DNA of 64,000 bases from M1-B18 sp048264125 (GCA_048264125.1 JBLXDM010000003.1:248001-312000); one strand, 5' to 3'; numbered from the stretch's first letter, positions 16,826 through 25,836 are shown. The notes: generated by a model from the letters alone, not told the origin. Program-made: numbers and translations.

Positions 16826-17863
16826 TTATTCCGATCCCTTAATATTCATCTCAGTTCTGTTCTTTCCATTTCTTTTAGCATTGTAAAGCGCTATATCTGC
16901 TCTTTTATATAGGTTATCTCTGGAATCTCCCTTTTCATATTGTGTGATACCGATACTTATCGTGATATTTCCAACCTTCTTAAAGTCATGCTCCTCAACC
17001 CTACTTCTAAGCTTTTCTGCTAAAACCATCCCCTGCTGCAATCCTGTCTCAGGAGCTACAACGACAAACTCCTCTCCACCAAAACGGGCAAATATGTCAC
17101 TTCTTCTTATAATGCCCTCACAAAGCCTGCATAGCTCTACAAGGACTACATCGCCTATATCATGACCAAAGCTGTCGTTCACCCTCTTAAAATTATCAAT
17201 ATCCAATAGGATAAATGAAAATTCCTTGTTATATCTGTCAGATCTGCTTATTTCCCTATCCAGCACTTGATAAAGCAGATGTCTATTATATACCTTGGTC
17301 AATGCATCATGATTTGCTGTCTGCTCCAGCTGATCCCTTACATATTTTTTTATAAGCATTGCAATTGCCACTATTAGCACTATATTTATTACTAAAAAGG
17401 GCAGCATAAACTTAAAATTTGCAATTTTTAATTCACTACTCCTTTGGGCAAGATATACAGCTTGGTTTGTTTGTATCCATAGCTCCTCGCTAATATTAAA
17501 TAGCTCAACTCTGCTTTCCTCAGAAGCCTCTGACCTCAATGCATCTATGGCAGCCTTATACCCACTCCAGGTCCTTTGAATAGCAGCTACTGTCTCGCCA
17601 TAGCTTTCGACATATGAGTTGTCCCATTTTAATAAGACATCAAGTCCCACCTCTATTCTATTGATAGCCTCATCATCGGGACGATTATTCAGCTCAAGCT
17701 TGGTAAGTCTTTGAATGGAACCTCTAATAATACCTATTTCATTTATCTGCTTTGCATCATATTCCAGGGTTCTAATTATATTAATTATCGATAAGCTGGT
17801 GCTCCCTAAGCCAATTAATAGCATCGCTGTTATTGTTAATAGTATCGAAGATTTTTTTCTCAT
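16826..17863 (-). CDS. Membrane diguanylate cyclase (GGDEF)
   Basis: 345 residues. One membrane helix at 8-28 and a second near 150-172 bracket a helical extracytoplasmic domain of about 120 residues resembling the four-helix sensor of chemoreceptors. The cytoplasmic GGDEF domain (180-340) has HDALTKVYNR, LDIDNFKRVND, FARFGGEEFV and, five residues upstream, the I-site RRSD. It should condense two GTP to c-di-GMP with product inhibition. It is monocistronic, with GGGGCG before the ATG. With the GGDEF/HD-GYP gene 2.5 kb away it forms a local concentration of c-di-GMP functions. No effector (PilZ protein or riboswitch) was found in the window. Confidence 0.92.
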   Translation of the reverse strand: MRKKSSILLTITAMLLIGLGSTSLSIINIIRTLEYDAKQINEIGIIRGSIQRLTKLELNNRPDDEAINRIEVGLDVLLKWDNSYVESYGETVAAIQRTWSGYKAAIDALRSEASEESRVELFNISEELWIQTNQAVYLAQRSSELKIANFKFMLPFLVINIVLIVAIAMLIKKYVRDQLEQTANHDALTKVYNRHLLYQVLDREISRSDRYNKEFSFILLDIDNFKRVNDSFGHDIGDVVLVELCRLCEGIIRRSDIFARFGGEEFVVVAPETGLQQGMVLAEKLRSRVEEHDFKKVGNITISIGITQYEKGDSRDNLYKRADIALYNAKRNGKNRTEMNIKGSE

Positions 17864-18137
17864 AATTATCGCCCCTATTCATTAGTCTTTTGCTATTTAT
17901 ACCCACCGACATCTCCTATAAATTATATTTTAATTAAATATTTTACCTAACTAATAAAAATACATTTTTGTCTGGGCGTACCTAGTGCTTAGGATTTTAC
18001 AAAAATGATCATTCATTAAGATTTTTTATGTACTCTTTATTGAAATTGTACTATAATATGAATAGCTGCATAAGCTGATGGAGAATATATCATTGGCGGC
18101 AGAAAATTTTTAACTTGGGAAGAAAGGGAGTATTAAA

Positions 18138-18341
18138 ATGTCTAATACAGAAAAGGATAATGGAGAATCTAAAGAGAAGAAGAAAGTTAGTCTAGCTGAA
18201 GCCATCAAGCAGCAGCTTGAAAATAAAAAAGCAATCCAGGCATCTGGACAGGGCAACAAAGGTCCTGTAAATAACAATACCAGCAAAAAGAGTCAACAAA
18301 CAAAGAAGGTTTCCAATCAACGTAGGAAGACTGGAGCTTAA
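18138..18341 (+). CDS. Small, highly basic protein of unknown function
   Basis: 67 residues, about one quarter Lys/Arg. A helical N-terminal half contains KKVSLAEAIKQQLENKKA and a Gln/Asn/Ser/Lys-rich disordered tail ends SNQRRKTGA. There is no signal, Cys or membrane segment. It has an AAGGGAG site at good spacing, a TATAAT-like box about 80 bases upstream and a strong terminator ten bases after the stop, so it is very likely expressed even though it is isolated among minus-strand genes. The composition suggests nucleic-acid binding, for example with ribosomes or as a spore protein; this is inference. I do not recognise the family. Confidence 0.72.
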   Translation: MSNTEKDNGESKEKKKVSLAEAIKQQLENKKAIQASGQGNKGPVNNNTSKKSQQTKKVSNQRRKTGA

Positions 18342-18350
18342 GCAGCAATA

Positions 18351-18388
18351 GGGGGCAGCTATTTTATAGCAGCCCCCTTGTTATTTTT
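18351..18388 (+). terminator. Terminator of the small basic protein gene
   Basis: GGGGGC-A-GCTAT / ATAGC-A-GCCCCC: eleven pairs around an A-A mismatch with a TTT loop, followed by a T-rich tail. It may serve both directions, since the converging mgtC gene ends at 18394. Confidence 0.85.
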
Positions 18389-18393
18389 AGTCA

Positions 18394-19095
18394 TTAGACT
18401 TTAGCCCTTTGTCTACTTTTATCTATTTCCTCGCCGTCTGCCCACATGGCCCAGTCGATACCCGGAATTATCATTAGATCATCATAAAATAGCTCCTTTA
18501 GAAAATTTCGAGGTAATTTGACAGCAAAGTGAATTTCAATACTGCCAAGTCCATCATCGAGATCACCCTCATTGTATATCTTTATGTCCTTGATGCTTAT
18601 GCTGTGCTTTCCAAAGGTCTGGCCGATTTCACCTATTTTACCGGGGCTTTCCTCACATTGGACGATCAGCACTCTGTACTTTTTCTTAAATATTCTCTTT
18701 TCAAATAAGCCTAGGCTAATCAGTGTAAAAAGTACAATTAAGGATGTTGCAATAGCGCCTACATAATAGCCATTCCCAACAGCAAGGCCTATGCCTGCAC
18801 AAACCCACAGGCTGGCGGCAGTAGTCAATCCTCGGACAGCATTCCCCTTATTTAAAATCGTACCGGCACCTAAAAACCCGATTCCGCTAACCACCTGCGC
18901 AGCCAGCCTAGCAGGATCACCAATGCCACCAAAGCCGTACATGGATATCATCATTATTAAGCTAGAGCCCAGCGAAACCAGCACATGGGTTCTCAGTCCC
19001 GCAGGTCGGTTGTTAATCTCCCTCTCCATTCCAATTAATCCACCGAAAAAAGCAGATAGCACCAATCGTAAAACAACTTCCCATTCTGCAATCAT
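18394..19095 (-). CDS. MgtC/SapB family membrane protein
   Basis: 233 residues. The N-terminal ~140 residues carry four or five membrane helices and the MgtC signatures GGLIGMEREINNRPAGLRTH, GIGFLGAGTIL and VRGLTTAASLWVCAGIGLAVG. The C-terminal ~90 residues form a soluble ACT-like domain. MgtC proteins affect magnesium homeostasis and, in pathogens, inhibit F-type ATP synthase; in Gram-positives the role is poorly known. The ATG follows AGAGGGGGG. It is monocistronic, and no Mg-responsive M-box leader is apparent in the 160 bases upstream, so regulation is not visible. Confidence 0.9.
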   Translation of the reverse strand: MIAEWEVVLRLVLSAFFGGLIGMEREINNRPAGLRTHVLVSLGSSLIMMISMYGFGGIGDPARLAAQVVSGIGFLGAGTILNKGNAVRGLTTAASLWVCAGIGLAVGNGYYVGAIATSLIVLFTLISLGLFEKRIFKKKYRVLIVQCEESPGKIGEIGQTFGKHSISIKDIKIYNEGDLDDGLGSIEIHFAVKLPRNFLKELFYDDLMIIPGIDWAMWADGEEIDKSRQRAKV

Positions 19096-19200
19096 TTACA
19101 ACCCCCCTCTATAAGTAATCTTTACAATCAAATGCCTATTCTGTAGAAAGCTTAGCTCCCTCAACTATTATATTATTCATTATTCAAGACTGTGTGATAT

Positions 19201-19247
19201 GAAAAAGCACCACAAGCAGCAGCTATATGCTGCTGATATTGTGGCGC
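19201..19247 (-). terminator. Terminator of the DUF454-glpP operon
   Basis: Minus-strand CCACAA...CAGCAGCATATAGCTGCTG...TTGTGG-type hairpin with long near-continuous pairing, then GCTTTTTC. Confidence 0.82.
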
Positions 19248-19256
19248 TAACTATTC

Positions 19257-19820
19257 CTACAGCTGCCAGAGATGCGCCTTACCTGTGGATACACCCACCG
19301 CACCAGCTGTCAAGGCTGAAATTATGTCCACCTTATTTTGAATCAATCCACCTGCTATAATTGGCTTGTTGGTTTCCTTAGCAAGGCTTTCAATTACCGT
19401 GGGTATAATTCCCGGCATTATTTCAACTGCATCCGGTTGATATTGATAAATCGTTTTAACTGCAGACCTAAAAGCAGCACTATCAATCATAAAAAAACGC
19501 TGGATTGTAAAGAGCCCCAGCTCCTTCCCATACTTTATGACATTACTTTTGGTGCCGATAATGCCATCGGGCTTGAGGTTCCTCTGAATATACTCTACAG
19601 CTCTTCTGTCATTGGCAAGGCCCTCAATGAAGTCGGAATGCACCAGGACTAGCTTTCCTTTGGCCTTTAGTAGCTCTATATGCTTTCTGGAGTTAAATAT
19701 ATCATTTCTCAAAAGAAAAACAACCTCTACTGGCGCATCAATACAGGCCTTCAGCTGCTCTTCATGCTCTATGGCAGCCACTATCGGATTTCTGTTTAAG
19801 CCTTCAATAACTTCCTTCAT
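19257..19820 (-). CDS. glpP: Glycerol-3-phosphate-responsive antiterminator
   Basis: 187 residues, typical GlpP length. In Bacillus, GlpP binds glycerol-3-phosphate and the leader mRNA of glp genes and prevents termination. Family segments are NPIVAAIEHEEQL, VEVVFLLRNDIFN, LVHSDFIEGL, PDGIIGTKSNVIK, DAVEIMPGIIP and PIIAGGLIQNK in a TIM-barrel-like fold. It lies 18 bases after a DUF454 gene, with AGGAGG just before its ATG. None of the glycerol catabolic genes (glpF, glpK, glpD) are in the window, so its targets are elsewhere. Confidence 0.93.
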   Translation of the reverse strand: MKEVIEGLNRNPIVAAIEHEEQLKACIDAPVEVVFLLRNDIFNSRKHIELLKAKGKLVLVHSDFIEGLANDRRAVEYIQRNLKPDGIIGTKSNVIKYGKELGLFTIQRFFMIDSAAFRSAVKTIYQYQPDAVEIMPGIIPTVIESLAKETNKPIIAGGLIQNKVDIISALTAGAVGVSTGKAHLWQL

Positions 19821-19838
19821 AGAGTCCTCCTGAGGATT

Positions 19839-20222
19839 TCAATTTTCGTCAGCCTTAATTGTCCTTATTCTGAAAAAGAAATAATAGTATTTTATTAATA
19901 TCAGCAAAATGATAAAAAGCCTAAAGGCTGTCTTATCAATTATAATCAAGGGAAACATCAGCATAAAGTCAGCAAAGAGCAATATCGAAAGCTTTTGCTT
20001 AAGGGTCATAGCCCTATGATTAACAAAATCCTCAAGATGCTTTTTATATAGCTGGGTTTTAATTAACCACCTATGCCATCTTTCAGAGCCCTTTGCAAAG
20101 CAATATAGTGCCAGCAGCAAAAATGGCGTAGTCGGCAAAACAGGTAAAGCAGCCCCTATACCACCAACAATTAAAGCCAGTATGCCTACTGCTATGTATA
20201 CGCCCTTCAGTAGCTTATTCAT
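19839..20222 (-). CDS. DUF454 (YbaN-like) membrane protein
   Basis: 127 residues. The N-terminal MNKLLKGVYIAVGILALIVG and GAALPVLPTTPFLLLALYCFAKGSERWHRWL are the hallmark of DUF454/YbaN inner-membrane proteins: two N-terminal helices, an amphipathic middle and two C-terminal helices. Function is unknown. The ATG follows GGAGGTG. It is first in a two-gene unit with glpP, without a visible functional link. Confidence 0.88.
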   Translation of the reverse strand: MNKLLKGVYIAVGILALIVGGIGAALPVLPTTPFLLLALYCFAKGSERWHRWLIKTQLYKKHLEDFVNHRAMTLKQKLSILLFADFMLMFPLIIIDKTAFRLFIILLILIKYYYFFFRIRTIKADEN

Positions 20223-20325
20223 TTAGGCACCTCCAATCAGTACTTCAGACAAAGGTAACGGTTCCTTTTGTCTCATTTGTTTTTATAAACAGCACTTTTT
20301 TCATACGGGTACACATTTGCACATG

Positions 20326-21063
20326 CTATGGATAAATATACGGATTATCCGGCTCCGGTATAACCTCCAGCTCCTGTATTACCAGCATGGGCACCACGCC
20401 ACTTCTGCCGGAGTTGGGATTTATATATTCGGTGGACTGCACGGTGCCAATAGCCCTAACCCAGGTATTTTCCTTAAGCTCCTCCTGCCAGTAGCTTAAA
20501 ATGCCTATATTTTCAGCATCTGCTACACAGCAGGAAAGTATTGTTCTAGAAATGATTAATTGTCCTTCTGCTAGGTGGGACTCCTTGAATACAAAGCCCT
20601 CCAGCTCCAGCTCCGCTCCGTGATATTTTTCAACAGAGTACAGAATTTCTGATAGAAGCGTCACATAATTTGATGGCTCCAGCACCACCCTTTTTCCCAT
20701 AGTATAGTGGGAGCTGGAACTGGGAGCTCCTCCACCAAATGAATCAAGATTTACCCCTCTTATATCAGCTGAGCTTGAGCTTATGGATTGATGCTCCAGC
20801 ATCAGTGCCAAAATCAGAGGCAAAATAAATACCAAGTAATATAGTCTAACGCCGCTTTGATGGCTGGTTGTAAAGAGAGCCTTTATTCTGAACAAGGCCA
20901 GCATAATTAGGGCTATCAATGCAAATAAGACATATTTGGTCATTTTAGGATGTACATAATATAGTATATTTCCGCTTTCCATCAGCTGATAGATTAAATA
21001 TGAAAAGCCTAGTAGAATCACCACCTCTATGAGGGCTTGTATATTAATTTTATCCTTCTTCAT
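20326..21063 (-). CDS. YcgQ-like membrane protein (TIGR03943 type), partner of the permease
   Basis: 245 residues with four N-terminal membrane helices (about 10-105) and a soluble C-terminal domain containing ILSCCVADAENIG and GTVQ, features of the family that is always next to a DUF318 permease (YcgQ beside YcgR in Bacillus subtilis). The two are thought to act together at the membrane; the transported species is not established. The CC pair may bind metal or take part in thiol chemistry (inference). It starts 12 bases after the permease gene with GGGGG before its ATG. Confidence 0.83.
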   Translation of the reverse strand: MKKDKINIQALIEVVILLGFSYLIYQLMESGNILYYVHPKMTKYVLFALIALIMLALFRIKALFTTSHQSGVRLYYLVFILPLILALMLEHQSISSSSADIRGVNLDSFGGGAPSSSSHYTMGKRVVLEPSNYVTLLSEILYSVEKYHGAELELEGFVFKESHLAEGQLIISRTILSCCVADAENIGILSYWQEELKENTWVRAIGTVQSTEYINPNSGRSGVVPMLVIQELEVIPEPDNPYIYP

Positions 21064-21075
21064 ACTTTATTCCCC

Positions 21076-22155
21076 CTATATTCCTGCCATATTCAGAATT
21101 ATTGCCATTGTAAAGGTAAAAAAGAAAATTAAAGCCATCAATGACAGTACAAATTTCTTTTTAAAGGTCCCCAGCAGCATAAGGGTGTTTTTGATATCAA
21201 GCATAGGACCTAGTACTAGAAAGCCCATAATAGACCCTGTTGTAAATTGAGATAAAAAGCTTCTGGCTACAAAGGCATCGGCCTCTGAGCATAGAGATAA
21301 TATAAAGGCCAGTGAAAGCATTAATAGAACAGAGGACACTGGTCCCTGCCCAATGGCAATAAGACTGCTTCTCGGCACAATGGTCTGTACCAGCGCCGAC
21401 AGGATGGCACCAAAAATCAGATATTTCCCCACATCAAAAAATTCACTGGAAGTATGCTCCATTACCTCAACAACCCCCCCAAGGAGCCTTGATGAGCTGT
21501 GGTTGTCTTCCTTCTGCTCATGGCTATGACACTCCTCACCATGGCTATGAGCACCGTGACTACAGCAATCATGATGATGGTGATGGTGAGGATTTTCTTC
21601 TCCCGTCAGCTGATTTCCCTTAAACAGCAGCTTAACTGCAGCTGCTATGGCCACTGCTATTATAAAACCGAAGGCAGCTCTCATGATCACTATTTCAGTA
21701 AAGGCAGAGAAGGCATAATAGGTGGAGGCCAGCACTACAGGATTCAAAATCGGCGCCGCCAGCATAAAGGCGATTGCCATTGATAGGGGTACTCCCTTCT
21801 TAATCAGCCTCCTGATTACAGGAATTATAGCACATTCGCATATGGGAAAAGCAAATCCCAGAAGGGCTGCTGTTACTATGCCTAAGCCTGCATTCTTAGG
21901 TATTATTTTAGCCAACGACTCCTCAGTTACAAATATTTGAATAATAGATGATACAAAGGAGCCTATCAGAATAAATGGCAATGCCTCCAATAGTATACCC
22001 AGAAAAATCGTCTTAAAGCTCTGAAGCGTTGCCATAGCAAAAAGCTCCCCATCATAAAGCTGCCCCATACGAACAAGGGCATAAAACAAGGCTGCTATTA
22101 CCACTAAGGCCAGCAATGCTGCAGTATTATTCTGCATTTTTTTTATCCGCTGCAT
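21076..22155 (-). CDS. DUF318/YcgR-like permease with histidine-rich loop
   Basis: 359 residues, eight or so membrane helices in two halves (PFILIGSFVSSIIQIF and GKYLIFGAILSALVQTIVP repeat units), with FPICECAIIPV and SEADAFVARSF typical of DUF318/UPF0718 permeases. Between the halves (about 190-225) is a hydrophilic loop rich in His, Cys and Glu, with six consecutive His residues, suggesting a divalent-metal substrate or sensor such as zinc (inference). It is first in a two-gene unit with the YcgQ-like gene. The ATG follows GGGAGGG. An extended -10 and an inverted repeat lie upstream. Confidence 0.85.
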   Translation of the reverse strand: MQRIKKMQNNTAALLALVVIAALFYALVRMGQLYDGELFAMATLQSFKTIFLGILLEALPFILIGSFVSSIIQIFVTEESLAKIIPKNAGLGIVTAALLGFAFPICECAIIPVIRRLIKKGVPLSMAIAFMLAAPILNPVVLASTYYAFSAFTEIVIMRAAFGFIIAVAIAAAVKLLFKGNQLTGEENPHHHHHHDCCSHGAHSHGEECHSHEQKEDNHSSSRLLGGVVEVMEHTSSEFFDVGKYLIFGAILSALVQTIVPRSSLIAIGQGPVSSVLLMLSLAFILSLCSEADAFVARSFLSQFTTGSIMGFLVLGPMLDIKNTLMLLGTFKKKFVLSLMALIFFFTFTMAIILNMAGI

Positions 22156-22220
22156 ATTATCCCTCCCGTAAACAACATACTATTTAAAGCTATATCCACT
22201 TATATGTATAAAGCTATTAT

Positions 22221-22275
22221 ATTATACCATAAAATGGACAGCCCTTATCGCGTAAATGGGGACTGCTGTCAGCAG
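22221..22275 (-). promoter_or_regulatory. Promoter and candidate operator of the permease operon
   Basis: On the minus strand TGGTATAAT is an extended -10 (TATAAT at 22226-22221). The poor -35 area is overlapped by GCTGTC/GACAGC arms (22237-22242 and 22265-22270) and by the local palindrome CTGCTGTCAGCAG (22263-22275). The placement over the -35 is what a repressor or activator site would show. No Zur-box consensus is seen. Confidence 0.35.
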
Positions 22276-22307
22276 AATTATCAGTAATCATTTGATATAA
22301 TTGTCAA

Positions 22308-22341
22308 AATAAAAGCAGAGGCACCATGGAGGCTACCTCTG
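22308..22341 (-). terminator. Terminator of the met-larA operon
   Basis: Minus-strand CAGAGG / CCTCTG with an inner GCC/GGT pairing, followed by CTTTTATTTTG. Confidence 0.78.
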
Positions 22342-22385
22342 TTTTTACTTTAGTATGGCATTACAAATGCAACAAAAAACGATGT

Positions 22386-23696
22386 TTATAAATTTTGCAA
22401 TTCAGGACCATCCTGTTTGCATATCGGGAGTGTATTGGCGCCATAGGGCATCAGGGTTATCCTTGGGTTTGGTGGGCTTAAGCTATAGGCCAGCGCCATT
22501 GCCTCCTTTAGGGTGGCAGCGGGAATGAAGCCCAGCTGCTTTACCTGCTGCTGTGGTAGGCTGGATATTAGAATCAATTCTCTATAGGCAGCTGTGTAGG
22601 CGGTTTTATAGGCGGCATAGCCAGGCACGGTGAAATTCCTCTTTAGTGCCTGCTCCATTTCCTCAAGGGTCCTGTATTGAAACCAATCCATAAATTCTGC
22701 TGCTCCAAGGCCGTCTCTGCATTCCGACATTAAAACGATTATGCTATTCTCCTTACCCCCGTATAGACAATTATCCATAGTTTTTACAGTTTGATACAAA
22801 TTGATGTCCTTTGGATAACCTCCCGCAGTTGCAACTACTATGTCTGCCTTCTCCTCTATCGCTATACCATCGCGTTCTCTAATAAATTCACAGCCCTCTA
22901 GCCAGGCCTCCTGAAAATCTCCCGCAACAAGCTTTACAAAGCTTCCCTCGGAATCCAACACTGCATTGATCAGAAAATCTGGATTAACCAGTCTGCAAAT
23001 ATCCGTGATATCCTCCCTCATGGGATTTCCTGCTATTTTATTTGAGGCAGCAGCGGGATTTAGCCCGGTTCCCTCCCCTTTGTTAAAGGTGAGCCTGTGA
23101 TTATACTGTATTGTCTCTAGTCCTGCCACCCCCGGCACAATGCTTTTTGCGCCTCCGCCGAAGCCTGCAAAAAGATGAAATACGATGCCACCGGTAAGAA
23201 TAACCCTATCGGCCTCTATTATCCTTTTGTTAATATATATTGGTGTACCTCTTTCGGAATCTCCTATAAAGCCGTTTTCCTCAGAATTAAAGGCATCGTG
23301 ATCGTAAATATTTAGCCTTCTGTAAAGCTGCGAACCTACAATCCTTTCCTTTTCATCATCTGTAGAGGCTCTGTGGGTCCCCAGCGCTATGAGAATGCTG
23401 ATGTCCTCATCAGTAACACCCAAACCGTTTAAATAATCTACCACATGCACCAGAAACAAATCAGTCCGTATCCATAGCCTTGTGATATCGCTGACTACGA
23501 TTACTACCCGCTCCCCAGACTTAACAATATTCCTTAAGGGAGCCGTACCCTTCGGAGCCTCCAAAACCTTCAAAACCTCTGCCTTTATGTCCTGAAGGGG
23601 TAAGGCCTTCTTGGGAATAAGAACATTTATTATTTCATTATCATCAATAACAGCTTCTAGCTGTGTTTCACCATATTTGAATTTATAGCTTCCCAT
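22386..23696 (-). CDS. LarA-family nickel-pincer 2-hydroxyacid racemase/epimerase
   Basis: 436 residues. LarA racemises lactate with a covalently bound Ni-pincer nucleotide (NPN). Counting from the ATG at 23696, the residues defining LarA chemistry fall at exactly the Lactiplantibacillus numbers: His108 (ALGTHR), His174 (IVFHLFAG), Lys184 (GGGAKSIVPG) and His200 (YNHRLTF); SDITR at 69-73 is also present. The enzyme is therefore probably active. LarA homologues act on many 2-hydroxyacids. This one is the last gene, 12 bases after metQ, in a SAM-riboswitch operon, so a methionine-derived hydroxyacid is a candidate substrate (inference). The upstream GTG belongs to the AGGAGGTG ribosome site. 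The larB, larC and larE genes are not in the window. Confidence 0.88.
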   Translation of the reverse strand: MGSYKFKYGETQLEAVIDDNEIINVLIPKKALPLQDIKAEVLKVLEAPKGTAPLRNIVKSGERVVIVVSDITRLWIRTDLFLVHVVDYLNGLGVTDEDISILIALGTHRASTDDEKERIVGSQLYRRLNIYDHDAFNSEENGFIGDSERGTPIYINKRIIEADRVILTGGIVFHLFAGFGGGAKSIVPGVAGLETIQYNHRLTFNKGEGTGLNPAAASNKIAGNPMREDITDICRLVNPDFLINAVLDSEGSFVKLVAGDFQEAWLEGCEFIRERDGIAIEEKADIVVATAGGYPKDINLYQTVKTMDNCLYGGKENSIIVLMSECRDGLGAAEFMDWFQYRTLEEMEQALKRNFTVPGYAAYKTAYTAAYRELILISSLPQQQVKQLGFIPAATLKEAMALAYSLSPPNPRITLMPYGANTLPICKQDGPELQNL

Positions 23697-23708
23697 GCCT
23701 GTCACCTC

Positions 23709-24515
23709 CTAAAAGGCAGGTACTACTGAGCCCTTAAAGGTATCCTCAATGAATTTTCTTACTTCCTCGGAATGATATATTTCAACCAGCTTTGAAATTC
23801 TTGAATCTTCCTTTAGCTCGGGTCTGGTAACTATAAAATTCACCCAAGGGGAGTTTTTATCTTCAATAAAGATTGAATCCTCAACAGGGTTCAAGCCCGC
23901 CTCTATAATAAAGTTCGTATTGATAGCCGCTGCTGCTACATCCGGTAAAGCTCTAAGTAGCATTGGTGCCTCCAGCTCTACTATTTTTATTTCCTTTGGA
24001 TTTTCTACTATATCCTTCACAGTTGCTGCTGTGCCTACACCATCCGCCAGCTTGATAATCCCCGCTGTTTGGAGCAGAATCAATGCTCTTGCCTGGTTTG
24101 TTGCATCATTTGGCACTGCCACCTGATCTCCGGTTTTCAGCTCTGTTGGTGACGCCAGCTTATCTGAATATATACCCATTGGAAAGTTTACTGTAGGTGC
24201 TATAGTCACAAGATCCATGCTTCTGTCGGTATTAAACTTAATTAGGTATGGCTCATGCTGAAAAATATTAGCATCCAATTCCTTTTCAAACAGCTGAATA
24301 TTCGGTTGAATGTATTCGTTAAAAACCACCAGCTCAATTTCTAAGCCCTCTGCCACAGCCAGCTCCTTAACCTTATTAGCCACCTGCTCATGGGGACCTC
24401 CGGTTACCCCAATTTTCAAGCTTTCTACATCGCCGGAGGCCTCCTCCTTAGCACCACAACCAACTGCTGCAAATGTCAACAATACTGCTAATAATAAAAC
24501 GCCTAATCTTTTCAT
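23709..24515 (-). CDS. metQ: D-methionine ABC transporter substrate-binding lipoprotein
   Basis: 268 residues, NlpA/MetQ family. The lipoprotein signal has Cys20 in FAAVGCGAK. The body has LKIGVTGGPHEQVANKVKELA, FNEYIQPN, DANIFQHEPYL, IAPTVNFPMGIYSDK and VAVPNDATNQARALILLQ, all typical. It delivers L- or D-methionine (or methionine sulfoxide) to MetNI. It is separated from the permease and ATPase genes by an aminotransferase gene, an unusual order. The ATG follows AAAGGAGAG. No terminator is visible in the 106-base gap before it, so it should share the SAM riboswitch. Confidence 0.93.
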   Translation of the reverse strand: MKRLGVLLLAVLLTFAAVGCGAKEEASGDVESLKIGVTGGPHEQVANKVKELAVAEGLEIELVVFNEYIQPNIQLFEKELDANIFQHEPYLIKFNTDRSMDLVTIAPTVNFPMGIYSDKLASPTELKTGDQVAVPNDATNQARALILLQTAGIIKLADGVGTAATVKDIVENPKEIKIVELEAPMLLRALPDVAAAAINTNFIIEAGLNPVEDSIFIEDKNSPWVNFIVTRPELKEDSRISKLVEIYHSEEVRKFIEDTFKGSVVPAF

Positions 24516-24621
24516 TTTTTTCTCTCCTTTAATGTTGTAATGTATTAATTTCCTAAAGCAATTGACGTAAAAATATATTATAGGAGGCCATAGGACCTTT
24601 CCTAGTCAAACAAAATTCCTT

Positions 24622-25794
24622 TTAATAAATCCCCTTTGCGGCCTTTTCCCTCAGGGTCTTCAACCTTTCGATTGCGGCTAAAAGCGTTTCTTCCTTTTTT
24701 GCAAAGTGGAGGCGAATATAATGATTAATGTCCTCCTTAAAGAAGCTGGAGCCCGGTACCGCTGCAACGCCTACCTCCTTTATCATCCAATCACAAAAGG
24801 CGATATCGCTGCCCGCATGGAACTCTGAAATATCCACCATCACATAATAGGCCCCCTGCGGAGCTGTGTATTTCAGTCCTGCCTCATCTAAGCCCTTCAG
24901 GAAAAGCTGGCACTTTCTTGTGTATAAATCCCCTAAAGCCTCATAGTATTCCTCCGGCAGCTCCAGGCCCGCCAGTGCAGCAGCCTGTAGTGGCGCAGCA
25001 GCTCCCACTGTAAGGAAGTCATGGACCTTTCTTGCATTATCTATAATATAGTCTGGAGCAATAACATAGCCTAATCTCCAGCCGGTTATGGAGTAGGTTT
25101 TTGATAAGGAGCTGCAGGTCAAGGTCCTTTCAAACATCCCCGGCAATGAAGCTATATATATGTGCTGATGGGGCTTTATAACGATATGCTCATATACCTC
25201 ATCTGCAATAACAAAAGCATCATATTTCTTTGCCAAATAAGCTATAAATTCCAGCTCCTCCAGTGTAAATACCTTGCCGGTAGGATTTGATGGATTACAT
25301 AATATCAATGCCTTTGGCCTCTGCTTGAAGGCCTCCTCCAGCTCAGCTCTATCAAATTCAAAGCTTGGCGGCTTCAGTGGTACATATATTGGCTCTGCCC
25401 CTGAAAGTATAGTATCTACTACATAGTTCTCATAGAAGGGAGAAAAAACCACCACCTTATCCCCTGGATTACATACCGTCATCATAGCTACCATCATGGC
25501 CTCCGTGCTGCCACAGGTTACTACGATTTCCCTGTCAGCATCTATAGGAACCCCCATGTATTTTGACTGCTTTTCTGCAAGGGCCTCCCTAAAACGCTGG
25601 GCACCCCAGGTGATTTCGTATTGGTGGGGCCCGTCATCAGCCACTTTCTTCAATGCATCGATTATTTGTGCCGGTGGGTCAAAATCCGGGAAGCCCTGTG
25701 ATAGATTAATTGCATTATATTGATTGGATATTCTGGTCATCCGGCGTATAATAGATTCTGTAAAAAAATCCAATCTTCTACTGATTTCTGGCAT
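24622..25794 (-). CDS. PLP-dependent aminotransferase class I, methionine/KMTB type candidate
   Basis: 390 residues, fold type I subgroup I-gamma. Motifs: INLSQGFPDFDPP near 33, CGSTEAMMVA, ILCNPSNPTGKVF, VIADEVYEHIV, the PLP lysine in CSSLSKTYSITGWRLGY near 238, and HYIRLHFAK with the substrate arginine. It resembles the YbdL/kynurenine-aminotransferase branch, members of which interconvert methionine and 2-keto-4-methylthiobutyrate. Its position between metI and metQ under a SAM riboswitch supports that substrate, but glutamine or aromatic donors cannot be excluded. The ATG has GAGAGG upstream, 42 bases after metI. Confidence 0.87.
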   Translation of the reverse strand: MPEISRRLDFFTESIIRRMTRISNQYNAINLSQGFPDFDPPAQIIDALKKVADDGPHQYEITWGAQRFREALAEKQSKYMGVPIDADREIVVTCGSTEAMMVAMMTVCNPGDKVVVFSPFYENYVVDTILSGAEPIYVPLKPPSFEFDRAELEEAFKQRPKALILCNPSNPTGKVFTLEELEFIAYLAKKYDAFVIADEVYEHIVIKPHQHIYIASLPGMFERTLTCSSLSKTYSITGWRLGYVIAPDYIIDNARKVHDFLTVGAAAPLQAAALAGLELPEEYYEALGDLYTRKCQLFLKGLDEAGLKYTAPQGAYYVMVDISEFHAGSDIAFCDWMIKEVGVAAVPGSSFFKEDINHYIRLHFAKKEETLLAAIERLKTLREKAAKGIY

Positions 25795-25836
25795 AATTCA
25801 TTTTCCTCTCTCGTCCAATTACTATTTTTCTGTGTT

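Noticed and set aside
22156..22307. Zur box upstream of the His-rich permease
   Set aside because: No AAATCGTAATNATTACGATTT-like sequence; only unrelated palindromes are present.
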